Of a stretch of DNA of 64,000 nt, positions 1-9,800 are shown one piece after another (the stretch's first letter is position 1; every line of letters starts with the position of its first letter). Location: NCBI GenBank assembly GCA_965229505.1, contig OZ245881.1, positions 868,001-932,000 on the forward strand, given 5' to 3'. The notes beneath the pieces were generated by a model. That model saw nothing but the letters and a program-made list of their open reading frames with translations, did no database searches and was not told where the DNA came from. Source of the DNA: UBA6059 sp040219045 (GTDB taxonomy: Bacteria; Bacteroidota; Bacteroidia; Cytophagales; Cyclobacteriaceae). Both the position numbers and the translations under genes were made by a program.

Positions 1-1164
1 ATCCCCCTCTGCAATCATCAAACTACCTGAAAAGGTAGTATCAGGGATAGAGGTCTCTTCTTCAACCAGATCTTTGTATTCGAGGATTGGCCAGCTGGTC
101 ACCCTGAATTCACCATCGCGGTTTTCCACCAACTCCAGCTCACGTGTGACGGTCATGGCGCTTCGCCATTTCACGGTAGGTGTCTCTCTGGCGTAGTTCC
201 AATTGCTCATCCAGCCAATGAAGAGTCTACGTCCATCCTCCTCCGGTATATCCGACCAGGTGACCCCCGCATAGTTGTCAGTGCCATAGTCCAGCCAAAG
301 TGTTTTCTCAGCGTCGTACTCGTTGGTGAAGCTGGTGCCATCAAAATCACCAATGAAGTATTGCGTGGCAGAGCCACCATTGGGGCCGCCCGGATTGATG
401 CTTACCAGCAATACCCAGCGCAACTGTCCATCATCTGTCTCCATCACAAACAGATCAGGACACTCCCATACACCGCCGTGATTACCTGCGTCTATGCCAA
501 AGTCACTTAGCTTCGACCAATTGATCAAATCGGGAGAGTCGTAGAACTCAATGTGATCTTTGACAGCCAATGTCATGATCCAGGACTGGCTAGGCTCGTA
601 CCACATCACCTTGGGGTCTCTAAAGTCGCGTATGCCTTGATTAGGTAAGACCGGGTTGCCTTCGTATTTGGTCCAGCTACGCCCCTTGTCATTGCTGTAG
701 GCTATGCCCTGGTACTGGAAGTCTTGCTCACCGGCTTGCTCGGCTGCCATGTCGTGATACGTATAGATGGCGATCAGTGGTGGTCGTCCGTTCTCGCCAA
801 AACCTGAAGTATTATTCCAGTCGACTACCGCGCTACCGCTAAATATCAAACCGAGCTCATCTGGATAAAGCGCTATGGGCAAATGCTCCCAGGTAACCAG
901 GTCAGTGCTGATGGCATGACCCCAATGCATCGGACCCCATACGGTACTATCGGGATAGTATTGATAAAAGAGATGGTACTCACCTTCATAATAAACCATT
1001 CCGTTAGGATCGTTCATCCACTTTTCCTCCGGAGAAAAATGGTACTGAGGTCTGAAGGCATCCTGATAGTAGGCTTCCTCCTGAAGATTATTCTCCGGCT
1101 GCTGCTGAGCAGTTTCTCCGCAAGCCACCAGCAGAGGTAAGGCGATCCATATCCAACTTTTCAT
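1..1164 (-). CDS. Glycoside hydrolase family 32 lipoprotein (levanase/inulinase/invertase type), C-terminus beyond window
   Basis: Predicted to hydrolyse beta-fructosidic bonds in fructans or sucrose at the cell surface or in the periplasm. Translation from the ATG at 1164 gives a lipoprotein signal ending LLVAC with lipid-acceptor Cys15. The three GH32 catalytic blocks are present in order. WMNDPNG lies at residues 49-55 with nucleophile Asp52, FRDP carries transition-state stabiliser Asp183, and WECPDLF carries acid/base Glu234. The five-bladed propeller region is essentially complete, but the frame stays open to base 1, so the C-terminal beta-sandwich is cut by the window. It diverges from the lipoprotein gene at 1306. 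No SusC/SusD pair is visible here; the rest of the locus would lie to the left. The family call is firm, but the substrate (levan, inulin or sucrose) cannot be read from sequence. Confidence 0.93.
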   Translation of the reverse strand, partial: MKSWIWIALPLLVACGETAQQQPENNLQEEAYYQDAFRPQYHFSPEEKWMNDPNGMVYYEGEYHLFYQYYPDSTVWGPMHWGHAISTDLVTWEHLPIALYPDELGLIFSGSAVVDWNNTSGFGENGRPPLIAIYTYHDMAAEQAGEQDFQYQGIAYSNDKGRSWTKYEGNPVLPNQGIRDFRDPKVMWYEPSQSWIMTLAVKDHIEFYDSPDLINWSKLSDFGIDAGNHGGVWECPDLFVMETDDGQLRWVLLVSINPGGPNGGSATQYFIGDFDGTSFTNEYDAEKTLWLDYGTDNYAGVTWSDIPEEDGRRLFIGWMSNWNYARETPTVKWRSAMTVTRELELVENRDGEFRVTSWPILEYKDLVEEETSIPDTTFSGSLMIAEGD

Positions 1165-1236
1165 TTGATTAAGTAAGTGAAAAAGCGAATGTTGTGCAAT
1201 GTCAGGGAGATATTCATGGTAACCAATACTCTTCAA

Positions 1237-1264
1237 TTGTAGTTCTATTGATTAATTAGATTTG
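1237..1264 (+). promoter_or_regulatory. Bacteroidota-type promoter for the 1306 gene
   Basis: TTG at 1237-1239 is followed after 17 bp by TAGATTTG at 1257-1264. The latter is a full match to the Bacteroidota -7 element TANNTTTG. Transcription would start near 1271, about 35 bp before the ATG. This is a motif match only. Confidence 0.55.
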
Positions 1265-1305
1265 CGAGCCATGGATTCGTTCTATGGACTGTTTGCAATT
1301 GCATA

Positions 1306-2334
1306 ATGCTAAAGACCTTCCTCCATATCCTCCTAATATCTAGTCTTGGCATTTTCCTTGGTTGTACTGAGGAGATAGCTCCTCCGAGGATCGCCACCTA
1401 CTATGTTCATCCGGAGTTGGCTGAATACCTCGACAGGTTTATGCAAGAGGCGGCCATGCGAAATATTGAAATCGACACTGCGGGCATCAATCTAGAGCTG
1501 GTCGATGAATCTCTGACGGCACTGGATGGGTCGGCGGCATGTGGTTTGGCTCATGTGTTTGGCAAGAACTTCCCCAACGCACGCATCAGCAAGACATGCT
1601 GGGACTTGTTTAGCCCCGAGCATAAGGAAACTTTAATTTTCCATGAGCTCGGTCATGCGTTGCTCGACAGACCACACTTCGATCCCAGTTTGCCGGTTGG
1701 CAGCCCTGTCTCTATGATGAACTCCAGCTCCTCAAGGGTGTATAATAAATTCACCCTCTTCAAGCGTGATTACTACCTCGACGAGCTCTTTGGAATCAAT
1801 ACTGAAATTCCCTTCTGGGGTGAAGCCAAGACTAGCTCAGATACCCTGTTTCACTATGCCGTTCACGAGGGAGCACAACCCTGGATGGTAGTTACTGATT
1901 TTGTGGAAGGCGGTGGCGCCACCACCAACATCGCTACTGATGGTAGTGACAATTATGCCTACCGTGTGACCTTACCAGAATCGGGTAAGGGCTCCTCGCT
2001 GCGACTGACCATCACCTTGCAAAAAGAAGACTTACCCAGAGCCGGAGCATCAGTAGATTTTTCCGTTGATTTCAGGCTTGAAAACTTTGAGGGATCTGTG
2101 CCTCGCATGACCCTCAATGCCACCAAAATCTCATCGCTTGAGGTGATTCACAGCGGATCAACTAGCAGTGATGATTTTACCAACCTTACCCCATCCGGCT
2201 ATTCCACGATCAGCATTAATTCCATCGACTATTTTGTAGATGAGGCAGATTTTATCAACGCTGAAATCTTAATCTCAGGAGAGTCAACCGGCGTTTTATG
2301 GCTGGACAACTTCACAATTATTGAGCGGTTCTGA
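1306..2334 (+). CDS. Lipoprotein with HExxH zinc-metallopeptidase motif
   Basis: A 342-residue protein with a lipoprotein signal (lipobox IFLGC, Cys20). A HELGH motif lies at residues 113-117 (zinc ligands His113 and His117, catalytic Glu114) with a further His124 that could be a third ligand. The spacing does not match the metzincin HExxHxxGxxH exactly. The N-terminal part (about 25-165) is therefore a putative gluzincin- or metzincin-like protease domain, and it contains Cys79 and Cys98 that could form a disulphide. Residues about 180-342 are rich in beta-strand-like sequence and resemble a carbohydrate-binding or Ig-like jelly roll. A promoter lies just upstream. The gene diverges from the GH32 lipoprotein and is followed by 173 bp before the next operon. 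I do not recognise a named family. Protease activity is inferred from the motif only. Confidence 0.8.
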   Translation: MLKTFLHILLISSLGIFLGCTEEIAPPRIATYYVHPELAEYLDRFMQEAAMRNIEIDTAGINLELVDESLTALDGSAACGLAHVFGKNFPNARISKTCWDLFSPEHKETLIFHELGHALLDRPHFDPSLPVGSPVSMMNSSSSRVYNKFTLFKRDYYLDELFGINTEIPFWGEAKTSSDTLFHYAVHEGAQPWMVVTDFVEGGGATTNIATDGSDNYAYRVTLPESGKGSSLRLTITLQKEDLPRAGASVDFSVDFRLENFEGSVPRMTLNATKISSLEVIHSGSTSSDDFTNLTPSGYSTISINSIDYFVDEADFINAEILISGESTGVLWLDNFTIIERF

Positions 2335-2513
2335 TCGATTTTCCGGTAGGATAAAGGACTAAAAAATAATTTTCTCAAAGTTGATCACCAACCATCAACT
2401 TATACGTTAAGGGCTGTATAATTTCCATTGTGGATGAATGAGCTATTGGCTATAATAAACTGAGCATTTGGAAGTTACAGACATGTAATACAACGATTAA
2501 CTACACATTGAGC

Positions 2514-3017
2514 ATGAAAACAAGATTAATATCTAATCCAATAAAGTACAGCGTGATGTTCGTCGCTATGATAGTGGCCTTCTCATCATGCAAAACGAGT
2601 AAAAAAGCAGCCAAGGTTGCTTCCACAGAGGTAAACGAAAGCAGAGATACAAATGTAGAACGTGATATAGACACGTCTGCAGCTGACAAAGAGCTGATGA
2701 ACCAGTCCAAAAAACCGGAACTGCCTAAATCGACAACAGAGAGCCTTTGGGGTTATTTTGAAGCTATCGCCAATGCACCCAGTACGAACTCTGCGAATAG
2801 CAGTATCAAGGAGGCCCTTACGATGTTCGCTTCTCCTATGGTGCCCGTATTGATAGCGATCTACTATGGCCCGGATGATGTGGACTATGATGAGCCTACG
2901 ACCATCGACAAGTACCTCAACTATATCAAGGATCAGAAGAAGAACGTGAACCAGATCAACGATATGACCACCAACGGAGCTGGTAAAATCACAGAGCTGG
3001 AACTCATCAAGAAATAA
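2514..3017 (+). CDS. Small lipoprotein, first gene of the LRR operon
   Basis: The ATG at 2514 is preferred to an in-frame TTG two codons upstream. The 167-residue product has a lipoprotein signal ending AFSSC near residue 25. It continues with a charged low-complexity linker and a C-terminal region of about 90 residues (from the SLWGYF segment onward) that includes a hydrophobic stretch, MVPVLIAIYYGP. No family is recognised. It is 17 bp from the next gene and heads a run of four closely spaced or overlapping same-strand genes (2514-6865). All four have export signals, so an envelope complex is likely. Its role is unknown. Confidence 0.8.
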   Translation: MKTRLISNPIKYSVMFVAMIVAFSSCKTSKKAAKVASTEVNESRDTNVERDIDTSAADKELMNQSKKPELPKSTTESLWGYFEAIANAPSTNSANSSIKEALTMFASPMVPVLIAIYYGPDDVDYDEPTTIDKYLNYIKDQKKNVNQINDMTTNGAGKITELELIKK

Positions 3018-3034
3018 TACCAAATTAGACAACT

Positions 3035-3616
3035 ATGAAAATCCTAAATATAAAAATGGTGCTAGTCCTACTGGCACTCTTCACCTGTGGTTTGGCACAA
3101 GCTCAGGAACCACAACTCAGTCCGCAACGCAAGCAGGCAATAGACTCGCTCGCTCTGGAGAAAGTGCGAGACCTGAGCAAATACATCAGCATCATCGGTA
3201 GTAAGGATACGCCTTACTCAGAAGCCACACGTGTCATGGATCGTGCAGAAGAGCTCTTTGCACCTGACAGTGAGATGGGCGTCTCCTCACTCAATTCTGA
3301 TAAGATCAACTACTACAAAGTCCGTGAATACTTCGAGCGATTGATAGCCTTGAACTATGATAAGGTCAAAATCAGCTGGTATGACATCCACTACATCAGT
3401 GACCTGGAGCCTCAGCCAGATGGTAAATTTGTAGGTGTCATCACCATTTATCAGCGCTTTGAGGGTACCACCGATGATGGCTTCACTTATCGCGATACAA
3501 CGAAGAAGGATATTACCATCTACGTTGAGCGTAAGAAAACTCAGATTTCCGGTAGGACGATCCAGTTTTGGGACGTGATGCTCGGAGATATCAGAGTGAC
3601 TGAGACGAGCAAATGA
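3035..3616 (+). CDS. Exported protein with NTF2-like-looking domain (LRR operon gene 2)
   Basis: A 193-residue protein with a signal peptide ending GLAQAQ. The mature part has an alpha-helical half (about 30-110) followed by a run of beta-strand-like segments (115-190) ending QFWDVMLGDIRV. The strand pattern (a KVKISWYDI segment, a charged DGKF turn, an FEGTTDDG segment, then a final strand) can be laid over residues 100-180 of the LRR protein at 4430. The two operon members may therefore share a domain. The downstream gene overlaps by ATGA (start 3613, stop 3616), implying translational coupling. No enzymatic motif is visible. Periplasmic or surface location is inferred from the signal peptide. 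Confidence 0.82.
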   Translation: MKILNIKMVLVLLALFTCGLAQAQEPQLSPQRKQAIDSLALEKVRDLSKYISIIGSKDTPYSEATRVMDRAEELFAPDSEMGVSSLNSDKINYYKVREYFERLIALNYDKVKISWYDIHYISDLEPQPDGKFVGVITIYQRFEGTTDDGFTYRDTTKKDITIYVERKKTQISGRTIQFWDVMLGDIRVTETSK

Positions 3617-4443
3617 TAAAATACATCTGGTATACGCTGCTGCTCTGTGCCCTACCGGAAATCGTGTGGGCGCAGGGTGGTAGCCTGACCTCTGAGGACG
3701 AGTCTGACCTGTACGCCAGTACGAAGCTCGTCAATCAGTTTTTCAGGCGTTTCAATGGAGAAGAAGACGAGAAAGGGGATCGCTATTATGAAGGTGACCG
3801 AAACTATCGTCAGGCCAAACTACGTCAAAAGTATCTTGGGATACTCTTTGATGAGTCGAATGCTAATCTATCAGATGACCTCAAAAAACAGTTTATAGCT
3901 CAGGTAGCTGAGAAGAAAGATCAGGAGTTTCTGGACTTTCATGGCGGCAACTTCTTTGCTGAAGTCAATGCGGTCTTCAAATACAAGGGTAAGGAGAGTA
4001 ATGTCATCCTGATGATGCTGTTGCAACAAGAAAGGCTTGGGTATGAGTGGGTGATTGATGGCGTTGACTTCAGGCCGTTTAAGCGAATGTTTGCGAAAGA
4101 CACTACCGCAGCGAAGAAATTTCTCCATCCCATGAGCCATGAGTTAGATTTCATGACCCTGCGGAAAGCGTTGCAGGAAAATGAAACTCCTGAGAACTAT
4201 ACCCCCCATGAGTTTGAGCCGGACTACCTGACCTTATTCCTTTACGAGCTGAAGAACAAGAACCTCGCTTTCGAAACTGTACAAAACACCAAGTTTCACT
4301 TCTTTCAGATCGATGGTTGGTATTTTGAGATATCCAATTTCAATCGATCAGGATACAATACGGGTTGGCTAATTTCCAATCTTGTCAAGCTCAAACCGGG
4401 CGAAGATGCTCTGCTAAAATCTTATCTCTATGGCAAGGGTTAA
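3613..4443 (+). CDS. Exported protein of unknown function (LRR operon gene 3)
   Basis: A 276-residue protein with a signal peptide ending EIVWAQ. The mature sequence is mixed alpha/beta, with no membrane segment beyond the signal. It carries an acidic patch (NGEEDEKGD) near residue 50 and aromatic-rich strands in the C-terminal third. I do not recognise the family. Its start overlaps the stop of the upstream gene by 4 bp, and its last 14 bp overlap the start of the LRR gene at 4430, so the three are almost certainly co-translated. This coupling is the main functional clue and suggests a part in the same envelope assembly. Confidence 0.8.
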   Translation: MIKYIWYTLLLCALPEIVWAQGGSLTSEDESDLYASTKLVNQFFRRFNGEEDEKGDRYYEGDRNYRQAKLRQKYLGILFDESNANLSDDLKKQFIAQVAEKKDQEFLDFHGGNFFAEVNAVFKYKGKESNVILMMLLQQERLGYEWVIDGVDFRPFKRMFAKDTTAAKKFLHPMSHELDFMTLRKALQENETPENYTPHEFEPDYLTLFLYELKNKNLAFETVQNTKFHFFQIDGWYFEISNFNRSGYNTGWLISNLVKLKPGEDALLKSYLYGKG

Positions 4444-6865
4444 GTCGATCGTCTTAATCATCATAGGGTCGCTCTGTATCTCCATCGCTCAGGCGCAGCA
4501 GTCGGAGGATACCGAGAATAAATATAATGAGCGAGCCGAGGGACTTGTTTCCTTTCTGGAATATATGCTCAATACGCTTGGTAAAGCGCAGACCACCACC
4601 AGGGACAAGGACGTCATCATCACACAGAGCTATTCCAAAATCTTTCGCGATAGCGAGGTGCAAATCGAAGATGACTTACTTGAAAACAGGCAGGTCATCA
4701 CCAACAAGGATATCACGGCTTATCTCAAGGATGTCGAGTTCTTTTTTGAAGATGTGGCCTTTGAATTCAACGTAATCGATATCACTGAAGAGCTTGGGGA
4801 AGACGGCCTGCCCTATATCAAAGTACAACTCGACCGGCAGCTCAAAGGGCTGACCATCGAGGGTGATTCGATCAACAACAGCCAGACCAGGTTTGTAGAG
4901 ATTAACGTCGATGAAGCCGCAGATCAGCTCAAAATAGTGAGTATCTATACGACCAAGGTAAGTAGAGACGAAGAGCTGCGGAATTGGTGGCGTTCGTTAT
5001 CATTCGAGTGGACCTCCATCTTCCTCAGCAAGCTGGGTACGGTTGATTCCGTCTCGACACAGGAGCTCTATCAGCTCATTGATATGGACAGTCTGGACTT
5101 GTCCAACAATCCATTTTTAGTCGATTTGTCTCCGCTGCAGTTGCTGGACAAGTTGAAGTATCTCAATATCGATAATGTCAGGGCGGAAGATTTCAGCCCA
5201 TTGAGGTATCTCTCCAGGTTAAGAACTCTTTCAGTATCAGGTTGTGGTATGACCAATTTGGAGCATCTGCGATATGCCCGAGATCTTCAGCTACTCAACC
5301 TTTCAAAGAACCCGTTTTCAGATAGCCTTGATTGGTCGGCTTTCACAAAAGTTCAGCAGCTTAACATTTCTGAGACCAGCCTGCTCAGCTATGACTTCCT
5401 GAGCCAGCTGACGAGCCTCACCCACCTCGATGTGCATGGCAATATGGACATTAGTGCTTTAGGTCAATTCCCACCTCTCAAAGCTCTCGCGGAGCTGGAT
5501 CTGTCCAAGACTAACGTGAATACGCTCCAGGGCATTGCTGCTTTTCCAAAGCTGACGCGCCTGATACTCTCGGGTACTCCCCTATCGGAAATCACTTCGA
5601 TAACGGAAGTGCCGCAGCTTGCTTATCTGGACATTCAGAATACGCCGATTAAGTCCCTCACCTCGCTTATGGGTATGACTCAGTTGCAATACATACAGGC
5701 TGACAATTCCCAGGTTTCTCAACTAGAAGCTGCCAAGTTCATGGCGCAACATCCAGATGCGCTAGTGGTCGTCAACACCCGTGAAAATGAGCTCTGGTGG
5801 AGAGGATTGAGTGCCGAATGGAAATCGCTGCTAAGGATCAAAATGAACCTTTCTGACAATGAAGAGCCAAGTCTTGAAAAGATCATCCGCCTATTCAATA
5901 TCACCGATCTCGACATTGCCGGTAGGCCGATAAAAGAAATTGCCCCCCTTGAGCGATTTAGTCAGTTGACGACTTTAGACATTAGCAAGACTCAAATATC
6001 ATCATTGGCATTCTGTAGGGCCTTGGGTCAGCTGGCCGCTCTGGAAGCGAGCAATATTCCATTGAGTAGCCTGCTGGGACTAGAGAATCATCCGGCATTG
6101 ACATCTCTGAATGTGTCAGGCACAAGTATCCAACAGCTTCAGGCATTGTCCAATATCCCATCGCTCACCGAGCTCAATATTGACAATACGCTTGTCAAAA
6201 AAGAAGTGGCCATGCTATGGCAAATCGATCACCCCGGACAGCTGGTACTATTTCAATCGAGCAAGCTACAGACCTGGTGGAGCCAGATTGGATCAGCACT
6301 CCAGCAGCAAATGAAGAAAAATTTGGCACTTGATGGGACTGTTGATGCTCAATACCTGCATCGACTGGTCAAGAGCAGCGCTGTAGCACTCTCAGGCCGT
6401 GAGATCATGGATCTATCATCCATCCAGCCCTTCTACAACCTGCGGTCGCTCACACTCAGCGAGACGCAAATCACCTCACTGGTAGGTGTGGAGCAGTTTA
6501 CAAGGCTAGAACAGCTGGAATGTGCCAAAAGCCCGCTGTATGATATCAAGTCCCTGGCACAGCTAAAGGCGCTGAAGGATTTATCCATTAGGGATACACC
6601 GATAGATGATCTCAGCACGATTGCCTCGCTTAGAGGACTGGAGCAGCTCAACTGTAGCGGCACCAATATCAAGAACCTGAAGGGATTGGAAGAAATGAGA
6701 TCTCTAAAAGTGCTGGACTGCTCCAACACCCAAATCAAGAACCTGTCTCCACTATCGGAACTTCGGCAGTTAGAAGAACTTACTTGCTACAATACTAAGC
6801 TGGGGAGCAAAGACATCTCCAGTTTTAAGGAGGAACATCCCAGGTGCAAGGTCAGCTACTATTAA
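4430..6865 (+). CDS. Exported leucine-rich-repeat protein with three LRR modules
   Basis: An 811-residue protein with a signal peptide ending SIAQAQ. Residues about 25-180 form a non-repeat N-terminal domain with the same strand order as the gene-2 product. Three LRR modules follow, each opened by a Trp-Trp helix: WWRSLSFEW near 185, WWRGLSAEW near 455, and WWSQIGSAL near 614. The repeats are the short 21-22-residue type (L..LDLS.T.I..L..L), as in internalins, not the 24-residue plant type of the next gene. There is no T9SS sorting domain and no lipobox, so the protein is probably periplasmic or held by its operon partners. It overlaps the upstream gene by 14 bp and ends 3 bp from the convergent giant LRR gene. 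LRRs bind proteins or glycans; the ligand is unknown. Confidence 0.88.
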   Translation: MARVKSIVLIIIGSLCISIAQAQQSEDTENKYNERAEGLVSFLEYMLNTLGKAQTTTRDKDVIITQSYSKIFRDSEVQIEDDLLENRQVITNKDITAYLKDVEFFFEDVAFEFNVIDITEELGEDGLPYIKVQLDRQLKGLTIEGDSINNSQTRFVEINVDEAADQLKIVSIYTTKVSRDEELRNWWRSLSFEWTSIFLSKLGTVDSVSTQELYQLIDMDSLDLSNNPFLVDLSPLQLLDKLKYLNIDNVRAEDFSPLRYLSRLRTLSVSGCGMTNLEHLRYARDLQLLNLSKNPFSDSLDWSAFTKVQQLNISETSLLSYDFLSQLTSLTHLDVHGNMDISALGQFPPLKALAELDLSKTNVNTLQGIAAFPKLTRLILSGTPLSEITSITEVPQLAYLDIQNTPIKSLTSLMGMTQLQYIQADNSQVSQLEAAKFMAQHPDALVVVNTRENELWWRGLSAEWKSLLRIKMNLSDNEEPSLEKIIRLFNITDLDIAGRPIKEIAPLERFSQLTTLDISKTQISSLAFCRALGQLAALEASNIPLSSLLGLENHPALTSLNVSGTSIQQLQALSNIPSLTELNIDNTLVKKEVAMLWQIDHPGQLVLFQSSKLQTWWSQIGSALQQQMKKNLALDGTVDAQYLHRLVKSSAVALSGREIMDLSSIQPFYNLRSLTLSETQITSLVGVEQFTRLEQLECAKSPLYDIKSLAQLKALKDLSIRDTPIDDLSTIASLRGLEQLNCSGTNIKNLKGLEEMRSLKVLDCSNTQIKNLSPLSELRQLEELTCYNTKLGSKDISSFKEEHPRCKVSYY

Positions 6866-6868
6866 GTG

Positions 6869-9800
6869 CTAGTGTCTGATCAAGACCTTGGAGTGAACAA
6901 ACTGCTTCCCTTCCAACTCTATCCTCATCATGTACATACCGTTAGTTAGTAAGCTAATGTCATATTGACCGCTGAGATTAGCTTCGAAGGTGCGGGTAAG
7001 CTGACCAGTGAGGTTAAGGAACTGGATGCTCCTGATCCTGTTTAATGCATCCTCTACATGGAGTATGTTTTGGACTGGGTTGGGGTAGATGCTGATGTCT
7101 TTGAGTAACGCTTCTTCCACTCCTGAAACAACCACATACTCAACTGTCAGTCCTTCCTGACCCAGCGCTGCGCTGATCTGTAAGGTACCCTCTTCCTCGC
7201 CATAGTCTATGTCTGCACCTAAGTCGGCTATCTCGAAACCTACCGCATCGATCCTAAAGTAGTATTGTCCACTAGGAATATTGTCGAAGAGGAAGACTCC
7301 ATCATCATCGGTTTTTGACTGTGCAACCACATCATTAGTGCTCCTATCATACAGGTAGATGTCTACATCTGCCAGGGGCGTGCCGTCGAGTGTCCGCCCT
7401 ACTACGATACGCGAGCCTCCATCAGTCCTCACCACTCGACCAGTAATCGAACCCGTGCCGGTCATATTGCTGGTGGTCTTTGGGATGAGTTCAACGTTGA
7501 CCTCCGTGTCGTCATTGATGGTGAGGATAGTTGCTCTTTGCCACAAGAGCTGGCGATTGTAATAGGTATCGAAGGCTAGCGCATTGAACGCACCCGTGAC
7601 TTCAATCAGCAGTCTGTACTTGCCTTCCGGTAGGCCATCAATGAAGTAGCTTCCGTCGGTAAACGAACTTTGTGCAAATACTTCGCCATCCAGTGTAAAG
7701 ACTACCACTTCGCCACTCACTTGCGAACCGTCTGCTGCTCCGGTCACTGTTCCGGCGAGGTAAAAGTCACTTACCACTTTCACCGTTCTGATCGATTCCG
7801 CATAGGCTACTGCCGTTGTGCCCTCATTGTAGGCTTTGATAACAATAGTGCCTTTCGCCTCGGCGGTCAATTGATTTTGTGATATTGTTCCCTGACCTTC
7901 CACTACCGTAAAACTCACAGGAAGACCTTGGCCCGAAGTGGCCTCAAGTGTTAGCGGCAGATCGGCAATGTTGACGATTTCCGGTAGGTCAAAACTAATC
8001 TCCTGCGCCTGACGCTCATCTACACCCACTTCAAAAGTGGCGGTCACTTCACATCCCGTGCGCTGGTCAGTTACCCGAATGGTGTAAAGTCCCTCGTTCA
8101 CATTATCGAGCGTGGTAGACTCTCCGATGACAAAACCCGTCGGCAAGTCTCCTTCATACCAGGAAATGGTGTATTCCTCTGGTTGTTCAAGTATTTCGAC
8201 CTGTAGCTGACCTGTGCCTTGTGCGCCGGGAAGGTCGGACCGGGATTGCGTCAGCGCTACCGCGAAGTTCTGAATATCCTCCTCTACTGTGGTCTTTAAT
8301 GGTGCGGATTGACATCCTATCGAGTCCAGGGTGACTTGCACAAAGTAATCATCTCCGAGGACATTGGACAGTGTTGACGTCCGGCCTTGGATGAGCCGCG
8401 CCTCCTCATTGGGGAGCCACCATTCAAAGCTGAAGGCTTCAAGGTTAGTTGTCCTTTGTGCTCCTACAAGTACCGCCACTACTCGTGCTTCGCCGGTAGG
8501 TTCACCACAGCTTGTATTTTCATTGCTAGCCACTTCCAAGGTGATCGCTGAGGTTGCCGTCTCTATTTCAAAAGTGCTGGTCGCTTCACAGCCTGATGTC
8601 TTATCAGTGACCACTGCCATATAGCTGCCACTGGTCAATGCATTGATCGAGGATGATGTCTTTCCTTGTAGTAAAGTCTCTCCTCGGTACCATCGTATTT
8701 GATGATTCTCCGGTAGGGACGTCAACGTTGCGCTTCCGTTACCGGTATCATCACAACGGCTATTCGGTGCTGTGGTTACATTGAAGTTTAGAGACGGTTG
8801 ATCGTCCACTACAGTGATTGATCTCACCGGGCTCGTACAAGCCGTTGCTACGCCTATCAACCGCGCATAGTAGGTGCCTGATGCCAGCCCGTTGACTTCC
8901 CTTGTCTGAGCGAGTACATTTTCAATATCTTCGGTTTGAGACCATTCGATTCGGTAGCCCAATGTGGAGGTTCGCTCTTCCCCATCTACGGTAATGGTGG
9001 TTAACTCGACAGTCCCGGCGGGTATCTTACAGCTCTTGTTGGCCCTAGACTTGAGGCTGATGTCGAGGGTTTGCTGTGCATCTTCAATAGTCTCTGTCAG
9101 GCTCGTCGTGCAGTCCGAATCTAAGTCGGTTACTACCAGGGTGTAGCTACCTGCTTCGAGATTATCAATGGCCTTGGTTAGCCCGATAACCGCTCCGCTC
9201 GCTGTGGTTCCGTTATACCATGCAAAGCCCAGCCTCTGACTGCTGCCTATGTTAGCATCTACCGAAATGAATCCATTAGCAACTCCGCAGCTGGTGTTGT
9301 CTCGTTTCACTCTCAACGACAGAGCACCTTCCAGATCTTTGGTGAGTACATCAAAGCTCCGGTTGTAACTGCATCCGGTCTCATTGTCAGTGACTTCTAC
9401 TGAGTAGTTGCCTTCTGAGGTCACTTCTATCTGATGACCAGTGCTGGCATTGCTCCATTGCAAGCTATAGCGGCCATTCGGGAGTAAAATAATCTGATCC
9501 GAATCCAGCCTGATGCTGTCAAGGGTAATTGAGCCGTTAGAAGTGTTGCAGCTAGACAAATGGTAGATGGTGGAGAAGATCTCAATAGGATTGGGGTTAG
9601 CAACAGTGATAGTCCAAAGTGATTCTGAGCCGTCTTCTGCTATGACTGTATAGTCAACCGGCTCACTCAGATCAATGGAGGTCACTCCTGATACCTGAGC
9701 TTCATCATCTACAAACGCTTGAGCGCCTCCTGATAGCTCAAAACTAGGCGTTGCAATGTCTGAAGCATCACAAGGCAGATAGACTGTGATTGATCTGCCT

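Noticed and set aside
883..1140. 85-residue plus-strand frame at the left edge
   Set aside because: It is antisense to the GH32 lipoprotein, whose catalytic motifs are clear.
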